Assembly: GCA_016779185.1 (NCBI GenBank)
Contig: JADHOA010000005.1
Location: 1 to 39,920 of the forward strand
From: Rubripirellula sp.
Lineage (GTDB): Bacteria; Planctomycetota; Planctomycetia; Pirellulales; Pirellulaceae
DNA: 39,920 nt
Reading direction: 5' to 3'
Of the stretch, positions 8,864-18,446 are shown piece by piece; position 1 is the stretch's first letter, and the number at the start of each line of letters is the position of its first letter. The position numbers and the translations under genes are program-made. The notes below the pieces were generated by a model. That model searched no databases, was not told where the DNA came from, and saw nothing but the letters and a program-made list of their open reading frames with translations.

Positions 8864-10624
8864 ATGCGGCGAGAGTGGAGGATCATTCCTCATGATGGCG
8901 GCCGAGTCGAGAGTTTATCCCGCGCTGCCTCGTTGCCTTCTGTTGTTGCCCAACTGCTGGTCAGTCGCGGGATTTACGATTCCCAATCCGCGGAAAGATT
9001 TCTAGACACCAAGTTAAAAGGTTTGAGGGATCCACAGTTGCTGCCGGGTATACCTCAGGCGACAGCGGTAATTGTCAAGGCGATTGAGAATAAGGTTCCA
9101 ATCGTCATTTACGGTGATTACGACTGTGATGGAATGACCGGTACAGCAATTCTTGTCAACGGATTGCGTCTGTTGAAAGCCGATGTGAGTTATCACGTTC
9201 CCAATCGGCTTGAAGATGGTTACGGCTTAAATGAGCAAGCAATCCGGAAATTAGCAGAAAGAGGCAAGCGTCTAATCATTTCGGTGGATTGCGGAATTAC
9301 AAGTGTTGCACACGCAGAGCTGTGTAAGGAGCTTGGAGTAGAGCTTGTCATCACAGATCACCATACGATTGGCGAGGTGTTACCTGATGCGGCGGCAATC
9401 GTTCATCCGCGATTGCCGGGCACCTCATATCCTTTCGGAGAGCTTTGTGGTGCAGGTGTGGCATTCAAGCTGGCGTGGTCCATCTGCCAAAATCAATGTG
9501 GTGGAGAGCGCGTAAGTGAACCCTTGCGGCGTTATCTCATGCAATCATTAGCTTTGGCTGCGATAGGGACGGTTGCTGATGTTGTGCCGTTATTGGATGA
9601 AAATCGAATTTTGGTAGAGCATGGGATTCGGATGTTAAAGCAAGAGCCCGCACCGGGTTTGGCCGAACTGATGCGTATCACTAAATTAGATCAGGCGAGT
9701 CGCCTTGATACTGAAAGTATCTCATTCACACTCGCTCCACGGCTTAATGCAGCCGGTCGATTAGGACAAGCTCAGTTGGCGATTGAGTTACTGACGATTG
9801 GGCCGGGTGAAAGAACCACTCAGCTTGCTGATTATATTCACCAACTCAATGTTCAGCGGGATACTTTGCAACGCAGTGTCTATCTCGCTGCTAACAAGCA
9901 GGCAAAAGAAGAGTTTGATATCGAGAATGATGCTGCGTTTGTTTTAGCGGGAGTAGGATGGCACCAAGGCGTAATCGGCGTCGTCGCAGGGCGTTTAGCA
10001 GATAAATTCGCGAGGCCAGTGATTGTGGTTTCTCTTGATGCTTCTGGTAAACCAGAAGCCGTTGGATCTGGTCGAGTTGGAGGCACCAATATTAATTTGT
10101 ACGATGCTCTCAAAGAATGTGATGATAGATTAGTTCGCTTCGGTGGTCATGCAGCAGCAGCCGGTATTACCATCTTGGAAGAGAAACTAAATGATTTTAG
10201 ACAAGACTTTTGTGAAGCGATTTCAAAACAGTGGGTTGAGAAGAAAGTCGTTCCTGAAATCACCATCGACGCGGAGGCAACTTTTGGTCAGTTAACACTC
10301 GAAGTTGTGAAGCAAATTGAAACTCTTGCGCCCTTCGGCGCTGGCAACCCTCGTCCTGTTTTGTGTTGCAGAGAAGTGACTCTGGATGAACCTGCTCGAA
10401 AAATGGGCAGCGGTGAGCGGCATTTAACTGTAAAGCTTCGCCAAGGTGATCAAGTGGTAAGAGCGGTTGCTTTCGGAGCAAGTGAGTGGTGTGATGAGCT
10501 AAATCAACTGCAGTCGCCTATAGAGATTGTATATCGACCCGTGATTAATGAGTTTCGTGGCTATCGAAATGTTGAGGTGCATCTGATTGATTGGCGAGCC
10601 AAAACAACGGATGTAGGTACTTAG
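8864..10624 (+). CDS. recJ: Single-stranded-DNA-specific exonuclease RecJ
   Basis: 586 aa; 'VIYGDYDCDGMTGTAI', 'SVDCGITS', 'VVITDHHTIG', 'AAIVHPRLPGTSYPFGELCGAGVAFKL', 'RFGGHAAAAGITI' DHH/DHHA1 motifs. Confidence 0.98.
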   Translation: MRREWRIIPHDGGRVESLSRAASLPSVVAQLLVSRGIYDSQSAERFLDTKLKGLRDPQLLPGIPQATAVIVKAIENKVPIVIYGDYDCDGMTGTAILVNGLRLLKADVSYHVPNRLEDGYGLNEQAIRKLAERGKRLIISVDCGITSVAHAELCKELGVELVITDHHTIGEVLPDAAAIVHPRLPGTSYPFGELCGAGVAFKLAWSICQNQCGGERVSEPLRRYLMQSLALAAIGTVADVVPLLDENRILVEHGIRMLKQEPAPGLAELMRITKLDQASRLDTESISFTLAPRLNAAGRLGQAQLAIELLTIGPGERTTQLADYIHQLNVQRDTLQRSVYLAANKQAKEEFDIENDAAFVLAGVGWHQGVIGVVAGRLADKFARPVIVVSLDASGKPEAVGSGRVGGTNINLYDALKECDDRLVRFGGHAAAAGITILEEKLNDFRQDFCEAISKQWVEKKVVPEITIDAEATFGQLTLEVVKQIETLAPFGAGNPRPVLCCREVTLDEPARKMGSGERHLTVKLRQGDQVVRAVAFGASEWCDELNQLQSPIEIVYRPVINEFRGYRNVEVHLIDWRAKTTDVGT

Positions 10625-10800
10625 TCGCCACCAAATCATCGTAGCTAAAGATGCTTTTTGTGGCTTTGAACGATCCTTTGTATTTTCATGTAACGGTGAT
10701 TTAGGAGAGTTCTATGCAACGCTGGATGTGATGCGTGGAACGTGTCGTTGCATCAAGATGGCAGGAGTGATTCGGTTTTTTAGGACTTTCTGGGTATTAA

Positions 10801-11538
10801 ATGTTTGAGTCGACGCGAAAACGAATTGGGCAATTGGATTGCATTGTGGTTGATGGTGGACCAACGCCCGAGTGCGTTGTCATCATTTGCCACGGCTATG
10901 GAGCCAATCAAGAGGATCTAGCACCGCTCAGCGGAGAATGGATCGATATCTTGGGTGAGCATGCCTCTAAATACCGTTTTATTTTTCCTAATGCACCGCA
11001 CTCGCTTTCCGAGCTCGGCATGCCTTTTGGTAGGGCATGGTGGCCAATCAACATGTCGCGGCTTGCTCAAATGGTCGAGGCTTCGGCGTTTGATGAACTG
11101 CATCAACATTCGCCACCAGGGATCGACGAAGCCAGAGTTGCATTGAGTGATTTGATCATTGCCGCATGCGCGGAGGTGGAGGAAAAGAATGTCCAATTCG
11201 CTTTGGGCGGATTTTCACAGGGTGCGATGTTGACGATGGATGTCGCCTTGCGAGGGAAAACTCCCGCGCCACGAGCACTATTGCAGTTTTCTGGGACAAT
11301 GATTTGCCAAGCCGATTGGACCGAAGTGGTTCGAGAGCGTCTTGCTACGACATTCGTTTTTCAGTCCCATGGAACGATCGATCCAATATTGCCCTTCTCC
11401 AGTGCAGAGGCCGTTAGGGATATGTTGAAAGATGCTGGGGTTTCCTTAGACTTTCACTCTTTTCGAGGGCCGCACACGATTGATGTAGACTCCGTGTTAA
11501 AGAGTGGCGTTTTACTCCGATCTTTGTCTGTAGATTGA
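10801..11538 (+). CDS. Phospholipase/carboxylesterase-type alpha/beta hydrolase
   Basis: 245 aa; 'VVIICHGYGANQEDL', 'FALGGFSQGAMLTMDVAL' (GFSQG nucleophile elbow), 'SHGTIDPILPFSSA', 'RGPHTI'. Confidence 0.92.
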   Translation: MFESTRKRIGQLDCIVVDGGPTPECVVIICHGYGANQEDLAPLSGEWIDILGEHASKYRFIFPNAPHSLSELGMPFGRAWWPINMSRLAQMVEASAFDELHQHSPPGIDEARVALSDLIIAACAEVEEKNVQFALGGFSQGAMLTMDVALRGKTPAPRALLQFSGTMICQADWTEVVRERLATTFVFQSHGTIDPILPFSSAEAVRDMLKDAGVSLDFHSFRGPHTIDVDSVLKSGVLLRSLSVD

Positions 11539-11713
11539 GTGCCGCGCAAACTAGGGGAAAATGGAACCAGTTCAGAAGGATGTCCCTCAGTTGATAAAAT
11601 GATATTCAGGTTCCCGACATGGGCTCGCTGTTACATCGGTATGAATGAGTTCATATTCCGCAATGCACCCTGTGCCTCGTTAGCTACAATCCAAAATCCA
11701 AAAACAATTCAGA

Positions 11714-12271
11714 ATGAGCCGCATAGCAAGCCGAAGACCCGACGAGTCAGAGATGTCCTCTGAGTTGCACCGAAGACTGATACAGCGGCTTCAGGGTGAA
11801 TGTGTCGTCAAATTGCTTGGCGATCAAATGTATTGGCTTTGCGAGTTGGCAAGTCACCTAAGCACCGAGCAAATTGACAAAGTTCATCGACCTTACGCAT
11901 GGACGGTAAGGCAGGTTGTCGAGCATTGCGTTAACACGGAACGGTTTCTCGGTATGTGTCTGATGCGAATCGCTGCCGGCGATCGTTCTCCAATTCAAGG
12001 ATTTGATCATGTTGCTTATGCCGATAGCCGTTTTGGTTTAGGGAATTTCTCCGGTCTGGTGACGGAGTGGGGGCATCTGAGGCAATCCAATGTGGTCTTC
12101 CTGAGAAGGCTTGTTCCTGTTGCTTGGGATCGTCAGGGGAAGATTGATGGAGATGTTCTGTCTGCCCGATCCGTTGCTTGGTTGATTGCTGGGCATTTGC
12201 AACATCATCTTTCGATTGTCGAAGAGAGATGCCGATTGTCAGTCCAACGCGGACCAGAAATGATTTCTTAG
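11714..12271 (+). CDS. DinB-family protein (probable start at ~11753, MSSELHRR)
   Basis: 'YAWTVRQVVEHCVNTERFLGMCLMRIAAGD' and 'SVAWLIAGHLQHHLSIVEERC' fit the DinB-like metal-binding His pattern. Confidence 0.88.
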   Translation: MSRIASRRPDESEMSSELHRRLIQRLQGECVVKLLGDQMYWLCELASHLSTEQIDKVHRPYAWTVRQVVEHCVNTERFLGMCLMRIAAGDRSPIQGFDHVAYADSRFGLGNFSGLVTEWGHLRQSNVVFLRRLVPVAWDRQGKIDGDVLSARSVAWLIAGHLQHHLSIVEERCRLSVQRGPEMIS

Positions 12272-12449
12272 CGGAATCGTTTATCGTAGATAAGCAAGCT
12301 AGATTGATTTTGCGTGGTCCATACAACGCGGCATCTCAACAAAAGAGTCGTTTGTATTTATGAATCGGTTGAATCTGTTGGTTTTAGTCCACAGATTTTA
12401 TTGATACGCGGTACATCGTTTTAAAGTAATTTTTAACTGAGCGAATCCA

Positions 12450-14003
12450 TTGTTCCAAGATAATCTCGAAGCGCTGTTGCAAGGTCAAGCTGATCCCGTG
12501 AATGCCGGTTGGCAATTGCGTGAGCTCTCCGAGAAAGCTCAGAGTCATTCAGTCGACTTGCTCGATAATCTGCTTGATTGCCGCAATTTACTTGCGAATG
12601 CTGATCCCGCCATTGTGGGTACCATCCTTAGAATTTTACATGCATCGTTGTTAAGTGAAGGTTGGGGGCGAGTTGAAGAATTAGACAGCCAAAAATTTTT
12701 CGATCTTGAAGAAGCGATTCCGCCACTGTCTTCAAATCGCTTTTTGCTGCAGCAATTTTATGCAATGATTCAGGATGATGAATCGCTTGAGTTATTAGTG
12801 AGTTCATTGAGCTGCAAACCACCAAGCAAGTGGGTAGAAGCCGCGCAAGTGCTTAGTCCTTTGATGCAAAAAAATGATTGGAATATTGCGTTTTTCTTTT
12901 CTCGATCGTTAGTTCTTTTGCAGCAGCCAAGTCTCGCGTCGCCTCTGCTTGATCTTGCTAACTATGTTTATCGAGAGCAGCGGGTGCCTCGGCATCCTAT
13001 GTTTGATCAAGTAGAAATGCTCAGAACTCTGCTGGGTGAAGTTGTTGGGCGTTTGGGGATGTTCGAAGAAGATCCAAGGACGTTTGGAAATGACATTCCG
13101 GTGGTTCAAGCAAGACTAGCGGAGGCCGTAGCGTTAGCTGTGTCATTGTGTGATGCGGTAGCCTTGATAGGTGACTTGTCCTCGATAGGGAAGCTACATC
13201 AAGCTATGGAGCTTCGGCATCGTCGTGTCCAGTGCGAAGCAGCAGGAGCATTGTGTCGTCTGGGTGATGATCAAGGTAGATCTCGTTTGCTTGCATTGCT
13301 GGAGGAGCCGGCGGCAAGATTACGAGCCGTTCAATACGCTGAAGAACTTGGATTTAGAGATGAGATTGAAGGAAGATTTCTCACGGCCGAGGCTTATTCT
13401 GAAGCGGAGTTGGCTTTGTGGCTGAGCCAGCCGCAGCAAATGGGCGTCCCACCTACAAAAGTAGAGGTGCTGCACACGACCTGCTGCTATTGGCCCAGCT
13501 TCAATGAACCGGTGAATGTGTCATTGGTTCGCTTTGAATATAATTTTGGAGAAAGATCGTACAGTAATGTTGGGATTACGGGGCCAGTCACTTTTGCCAT
13601 GTCAGCAGATGTGACCGATTTATCGTTATCCGACCAGTACGCAATTTACGCTGGATGGCACGTCGAGCATGACGAAATATTTACGATAACTCCTGATGCG
13701 TGGAATGGTTTACAACGAGATCAAATAAACCAGTGGAAGAAGCATTTACAGCGGTGCGGTTTGGAGGATGTAAAAGGCATCCTGATCGGCAGATTCCTTG
13801 ACGAAACGGCTGCTATCTTTGAAGCAAAGCGAGAAGCTGTCTGCTACCTCGTCATTACGGACGGATTAGAGAGTATTGAGTGCGTATCCGATGGAAGCGA
13901 ACGAGGTATGAGCCCTCAAGACCTGTTCAATCTTTACAAGGGAAGAAAAATGCTCAGAACTTTTAATCCTGATCGTGACTTGGTAAGTGAATCAGATGAA
14001 TAA
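12450..14003 (+). CDS. HEAT-repeat-like hypothetical protein (TTG start as drawn) with a C-terminal domain of unknown function
   Basis: 517 aa; helical repeats 'MELRHRRVQCEAAGALCRLGDDQGRSRLLALLEEPAARLRAVQYAEELG'; C-terminal 'LVRFEYNFGERSYSNVGITGPVTFAMSADVTDLSLSDQYAIYAGWHVEHDEIF'. Confidence 0.82.
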   Translation: MFQDNLEALLQGQADPVNAGWQLRELSEKAQSHSVDLLDNLLDCRNLLANADPAIVGTILRILHASLLSEGWGRVEELDSQKFFDLEEAIPPLSSNRFLLQQFYAMIQDDESLELLVSSLSCKPPSKWVEAAQVLSPLMQKNDWNIAFFFSRSLVLLQQPSLASPLLDLANYVYREQRVPRHPMFDQVEMLRTLLGEVVGRLGMFEEDPRTFGNDIPVVQARLAEAVALAVSLCDAVALIGDLSSIGKLHQAMELRHRRVQCEAAGALCRLGDDQGRSRLLALLEEPAARLRAVQYAEELGFRDEIEGRFLTAEAYSEAELALWLSQPQQMGVPPTKVEVLHTTCCYWPSFNEPVNVSLVRFEYNFGERSYSNVGITGPVTFAMSADVTDLSLSDQYAIYAGWHVEHDEIFTITPDAWNGLQRDQINQWKKHLQRCGLEDVKGILIGRFLDETAAIFEAKREAVCYLVITDGLESIECVSDGSERGMSPQDLFNLYKGRKMLRTFNPDRDLVSESDE

Positions 14004-14156
14004 ATCGATATCACGCTCCTGAGATCGATCTTCTGAGTTCTTAGGGGAGCGTTTAGTATGTCAGAGTTAAAACTCGGAATTCAGTTAAGTTCAACGGCTG
14101 CCAATGGAATCTGAATTTCGTAGACGACTTCACTAAAGCCTAGGAGTAAGGTCTTG

Positions 14157-14399
14157 ATGTCCACTTTTAGAAATCTAATCGAGGATGGAAATAGTCGACT
14201 TCAGCGATCCTTTTTGGACTTTTCTAGGGCATGGCGGGAATCCGGCGAGTCTTGGCGAGATAATCGCCGAAACCAGTTTGAATCACGGCACTTATCTACA
14301 ATTGGTCCGAGTTTGCAGCGACTTTCTTCCAGTCTGCGTTTGCTTGCGGATTCTATCGCAAAAGCGGAAAAGGAACTTAGCGATGAAACGGAATCGTAG
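14157..14399 (+). CDS. Small helical protein, WXG100/ESAT-6-like candidate
   Basis: 80 aa MSTFRNLIEDGNSRLQRSFLDFSRAWRESGESWRDNRRNQFESRHLSTIGPSLQRLSSSLRLLADSIAKAEKELSDETES; central W-R-D turn followed by F and a long amphipathic helix; upstream AGGAG; directly precedes the FtsK/SpoIIIE gene. Confidence 0.65.
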   Translation: MSTFRNLIEDGNSRLQRSFLDFSRAWRESGESWRDNRRNQFESRHLSTIGPSLQRLSSSLRLLADSIAKAEKELSDETES

Positions 14400-14510
14400 T
14401 GAGTGATTCGTCCTCGGTGGACTGCTTTTTTGGTCGCGAGACGAGAATCGTTTTATCTCTATGATCACAAACCATATCTTCTGCCTGCCACAACCATTAA
14501 ATGATTCGAT

Positions 14511-17500
14511 ATGAAGAAAAGTGCTGTGAGACCTGTTGGGGTCCTGGGTCCGCATCGGCAGCGTCAAGTGCTTGATGGTTTAAAGAAGCGACTCATGATT
14601 TGTCAGCAGGAGTTGCGGGATCTGGAAAAGAATCACCAATTAGAACTGTGTGCGAACGAGGAGGAGCTGGCGGGTTTACGCGAAAGCGTGGTTTCCGAAT
14701 GTCGCTCTCGTAGACGCGAAGTTTTGCATGACTGGGATTTGCAGCAGGAAGCGTTTCTCTCAGGTTATGAGAACCAAGTCGTTGAACAACGTAATCACTT
14801 AAGCCGCCTGTCGGTTCTGTACCGACGCAAGCTAGATGAGGCAACTTCGAGCATTGAGAAAAAAGCAAAGCAGCGACAAAAAGCGGCTGAGCAAAACAAT
14901 GCACATTCCAAAAAAGAACTTTTGTCTAAACGACACCAACAATCTCGGCAGATTAAGGAATTCAGAGAAAAGTACAGTCAGCACTTTGAGCAGATCCAAT
15001 CGCTGGTCCTAGGAAGGCTAGATCGACTTCCGTCATTGCCCCAGCGAGACAGTGCGCACTGCGATCACAAGACTTTAACGATCCATTCAGATTCAGACCT
15101 AACTGATTACTTCAACAAAAGTCTCAACCAAATCGAATCTTATCGTCATCAACTAATAGGAACCAAAATAGCGAAAGTTACCGAGTCTTGGTTTCTGCCT
15201 ATTATTGGTCTCACCTTAGCGTTGTTCTGGATGGTGATGAGTTTGACCGTCTGGAAGGCTCCAATAGACTTTCCTCCTGTCGTCTGGGTCTTCGGTGGAA
15301 TTGTGGTTTCAGGTGTAGTTGCATTCATTGCTTATGTAACTTGCATGTTCCCGCTAAAGAGACAGACGCTGAGTCTGTATCCAGCTCTTCACGAGCTGGA
15401 GTCTGATTTTAATCACGTCCTAGCGACTTACGAAAAACGGATCGCAACAAAGTTCCAGGCCGAGGAAAAGGAATTAAATTCCTCGCATCAAGTTGCTGTA
15501 GCGGATATCACTCGGTCGCGTGACCAGTCGCTCGAGCGACTGAAGAATCAACTGGAAAACGATCAGGCGATTGAGCGCAAGAGTATTCAAGACGCACTCG
15601 ATGATCAGGATGCAAAGTTTTCAGGTCAATTCCACGAAATCGACCAACGGATGCGAGGGAAGGCAGAAGGATTAGCTAGTGAAATATCTAAGGCGATAGA
15701 AACAACGGACCAAAATATTAAGAATCGCCGAGAGTCCTTGTTATCCCGGCATGCGAGCGAAACCTTTCGGTTGAAAAATCGTATGCGTTTAGGATTTCAG
15801 GGAGTCAATCGTAAGCTTGCGGAGGCGAATAAGCAGGCGGAATATCAGGTACCAGATTGGGAACAAGTTTCCGCTGGTCGATCGACAGGTCATCAGCAAG
15901 TTGATTATCTGACCTTGGGACGCTTGCAAATTGGTTCATGGGTGGATTCCATCTCACAGGCGATGAAGGCATCAGGAGGCGAGGAGTCGAGAAGAGGAAC
16001 AACGGAGGAGCTAATCGTTGACGATAGCGGATTTGGCATCCCCCAGTTTTTTCCCCTTGTCTTGCACCGGCGATTGCACTCGGGAATTTTCTTGACAGTG
16101 GACGAGGCGCTGGTTCCTAAAGCGGTCGAATTTGTTCACCAGATCTTGTGGCAGGTTTTGTCTTCCGTAGAGCCATCAAAAGCGAAATTGATACTGATGG
16201 ATCCCCTTGGACGAGGGCAGCATTTTACAAACTTCATGGCTTTGACGGATTATGATCCCGACTTGGTAGGGCATCGAGTCTGGACAACCGAGGAGATGAT
16301 CGAGAAGCGGTTAGGAGAGCTAGCACATCATTCCGAAGAGATTTTGTTGACGTGTTTGCGTGATCGTTTTGCGAGGATTGAAGATTACAATCAAGTCGCT
16401 GGTGCATTAGCGGAACCCTATACGTGTGTTGCAGCAATCGGTTTACCTTTGGGAGTTACTCGAGCATCTTATCGACATCTCAATGCTTTAATTGAGAATG
16501 GGTCACGTTGCGGAAATCTGGTCGTCATTGTTTCGGATCGGTCGAATCAATGGCCGACTGATATGCCAGCGTTGCGGCAGACCAAGATGCTGCACTTGGA
16601 TCTCAGTGAGTCTGATGGTTATCGCGTGAAGTCTTCGCAATTAGACGAATTTCCTTTTTCACCAACAACTGGTCCAAGTTCTGAGCAACGAAGCAAGATA
16701 ATGGAGGTCGTTGGAAAGCGATCGGTTGCTGCATCAAAGGTGGAAGTGCCCTTGAGCCAGCTAATCGATGAGGGTGACGACCGATTTGGTTGCACCGATG
16801 ATGGCATTGCCATCACACTTGGGACACAAGGTGCGGGACGCCCCTTGTCGCTGGCGATTGGTGAGGGCGTCAAGCAGCATGTTTTGATCGCGGGAAAAAC
16901 AGGTTCAGGCAAAAGTACGTTGCTACATACTCTCATTACTGCTGGAGCACTCAAATATCGCCCGGATCAATTGAACTATTATCTGCTAGATTTCAAAAAA
17001 GGAGTTGAGTTTAAATCCTACGCCGATGAAGCTCTGCCGCATGCTCGGGTTATCGGAATTGAAAGTGAACGGGAGTTTGGAAGAAGCGTTCTCCAGCGAC
17101 TAGATCTCGAATTGAAAGAACGGGGCGAAGCATTTCGTCAATGCGGCGCCCAGAGCTTGGCAAGGTACAGGTCTGCAACTCAAAAAACGCTGCCAAGAAT
17201 CGTTTTGGTGATCGATGAGTTTCAAGAACTCTTTGTTCGTGATGATCGATTAGCCAGTGAATGTACGATGTTACTCGACCGAATCGTCAGACAGGGCCGT
17301 TCGTTTGGGCTACATGTTGTCCTTAGTAGTCAATCATTAGCTGGTGCTTATTCGCTTCCTCGCGCAACGCTCGGTCAGATGGCAATTCGAATCGCAATGC
17401 AATGTTCGGAATCTGATGCTGCCTTGATTTTATCTGACGAGAACACTGCGGCAAAACTAATCAAGCGACCAGGCGAGGCGATCTATAACGATGCAGGTGG

Positions 17501-18446
17501 TCTGCTGGAGGGTAATCAGCCTTTCCAGGCTGCTTGGGTTTCATCTGACGAGCACCGTCGCATGTTAAGAAAGATTACGTCGAGGGATAACAAGTTCGAA
17601 CGCTCGTTTTCGCCTCGAGTTATCTTCGAAGGCAATCGACCATCAAAGTGGAATACAGATTTGGCGGATCAGGCGATTGCGGTGCATGGCGATTCCGCGA
17701 TCAGCGCGTTGGTAGGTGAGTCGGTCGAAATAGGGCCGCCCGTGACAGTTCATTTTAGAGAGGAACCTGGGCGGAATCTTTTACTTGTAGCCGGTGAAGA
17801 GGTTCGTCAGTCCACACAAACTTCGCTTCTGATTTCTCTTTTGAAGTCACAACCAAGTTCGCAGATACTAGTTTTTGAGGGACATCGAAGCCGTTGTCAG
17901 TCGGCAACATGGGACCAGTTGGATTTATCGGATTTTGACCTGTCGATTGTAAAGCCACGCGAGTGTGAACAGGCGATACTTGATGTTGAGCAATCAATGA
18001 AAGATCGAGCCTCCGCTGAGAACCCTTGTCTCCCAATGTTTGTCTTTATCGATCCGCTCGAGCGATTCCGAGAACTACGACAAGAAGAAGGCTTTAGTTT
18101 TTCACTTGGTTCAGCAAATGATAAAAGCAGCGCGAGTGTTGCGTTTCAGAATGTTTTGAGAGACGGCCCATCCGTTAATATTTTTGTTGTCGTGGGATGT
18201 GCGTCGGTTGAGACGCTAACACGATGGCTACCTCGCGCGTCGCATCGGGATTTGGAATTACGTTTGCTTGGTCAAATGAACGCCTCTGATTCTGCATTTC
18301 TTATTGATTCTTCCGATGCATCGAATCTAACGGCAGCCAACTTGTTGTTGTATGACGATGCTAATGGGACTGCGCACAAGTGTCGTGTTCTCGATCACCC
18401 AGACGTGAATGAATTGTCAAGTTGGCTATCCGTCGATCGACTTTAG
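14511..18446 (+). CDS. Large FtsK/SpoIIIE-domain ATPase, EccC/EssC-like, with N-terminal coiled coils and two TM helices
   Basis: 1311 aa; TM pair 'WFLPIIGLTLALFWMVMSLTVW...VVWVFGGIVVSGVVAFIAYVTCMF'; Walker A 'IAGKTGSGKSTLLHTLI' (~16891-16920), 'LDFKKGVEFKSYADEALPHARVIGIESEREF', Walker B 'RIVLVIDEFQELF', 'QGRSFGLHVVLSSQSL'. Confidence 0.93.
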   Translation: MKKSAVRPVGVLGPHRQRQVLDGLKKRLMICQQELRDLEKNHQLELCANEEELAGLRESVVSECRSRRREVLHDWDLQQEAFLSGYENQVVEQRNHLSRLSVLYRRKLDEATSSIEKKAKQRQKAAEQNNAHSKKELLSKRHQQSRQIKEFREKYSQHFEQIQSLVLGRLDRLPSLPQRDSAHCDHKTLTIHSDSDLTDYFNKSLNQIESYRHQLIGTKIAKVTESWFLPIIGLTLALFWMVMSLTVWKAPIDFPPVVWVFGGIVVSGVVAFIAYVTCMFPLKRQTLSLYPALHELESDFNHVLATYEKRIATKFQAEEKELNSSHQVAVADITRSRDQSLERLKNQLENDQAIERKSIQDALDDQDAKFSGQFHEIDQRMRGKAEGLASEISKAIETTDQNIKNRRESLLSRHASETFRLKNRMRLGFQGVNRKLAEANKQAEYQVPDWEQVSAGRSTGHQQVDYLTLGRLQIGSWVDSISQAMKASGGEESRRGTTEELIVDDSGFGIPQFFPLVLHRRLHSGIFLTVDEALVPKAVEFVHQILWQVLSSVEPSKAKLILMDPLGRGQHFTNFMALTDYDPDLVGHRVWTTEEMIEKRLGELAHHSEEILLTCLRDRFARIEDYNQVAGALAEPYTCVAAIGLPLGVTRASYRHLNALIENGSRCGNLVVIVSDRSNQWPTDMPALRQTKMLHLDLSESDGYRVKSSQLDEFPFSPTTGPSSEQRSKIMEVVGKRSVAASKVEVPLSQLIDEGDDRFGCTDDGIAITLGTQGAGRPLSLAIGEGVKQHVLIAGKTGSGKSTLLHTLITAGALKYRPDQLNYYLLDFKKGVEFKSYADEALPHARVIGIESEREFGRSVLQRLDLELKERGEAFRQCGAQSLARYRSATQKTLPRIVLVIDEFQELFVRDDRLASECTMLLDRIVRQGRSFGLHVVLSSQSLAGAYSLPRATLGQMAIRIAMQCSESDAALILSDENTAAKLIKRPGEAIYNDAGGLLEGNQPFQAAWVSSDEHRRMLRKITSRDNKFERSFSPRVIFEGNRPSKWNTDLADQAIAVHGDSAISALVGESVEIGPPVTVHFREEPGRNLLLVAGEEVRQSTQTSLLISLLKSQPSSQILVFEGHRSRCQSATWDQLDLSDFDLSIVKPRECEQAILDVEQSMKDRASAENPCLPMFVFIDPLERFRELRQEEGFSFSLGSANDKSSASVAFQNVLRDGPSVNIFVVVGCASVETLTRWLPRASHRDLELRLLGQMNASDSAFLIDSSDASNLTAANLLLYDDANGTAHKCRVLDHPDVNELSSWLSVDRL

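Noticed and set aside
11539-11763. 74-aa ORF between the esterase and DinB genes
   Set aside because: Starts immediately after the esterase stop, has low-quality composition and overlaps the DinB start; likely chance.
14185-14406. 73-aa ORF overlapping the WXG-like candidate
   Set aside because: Alternative frame with atypical composition; the 14157-14399 frame has an AGGAG upstream and helical, charged composition.
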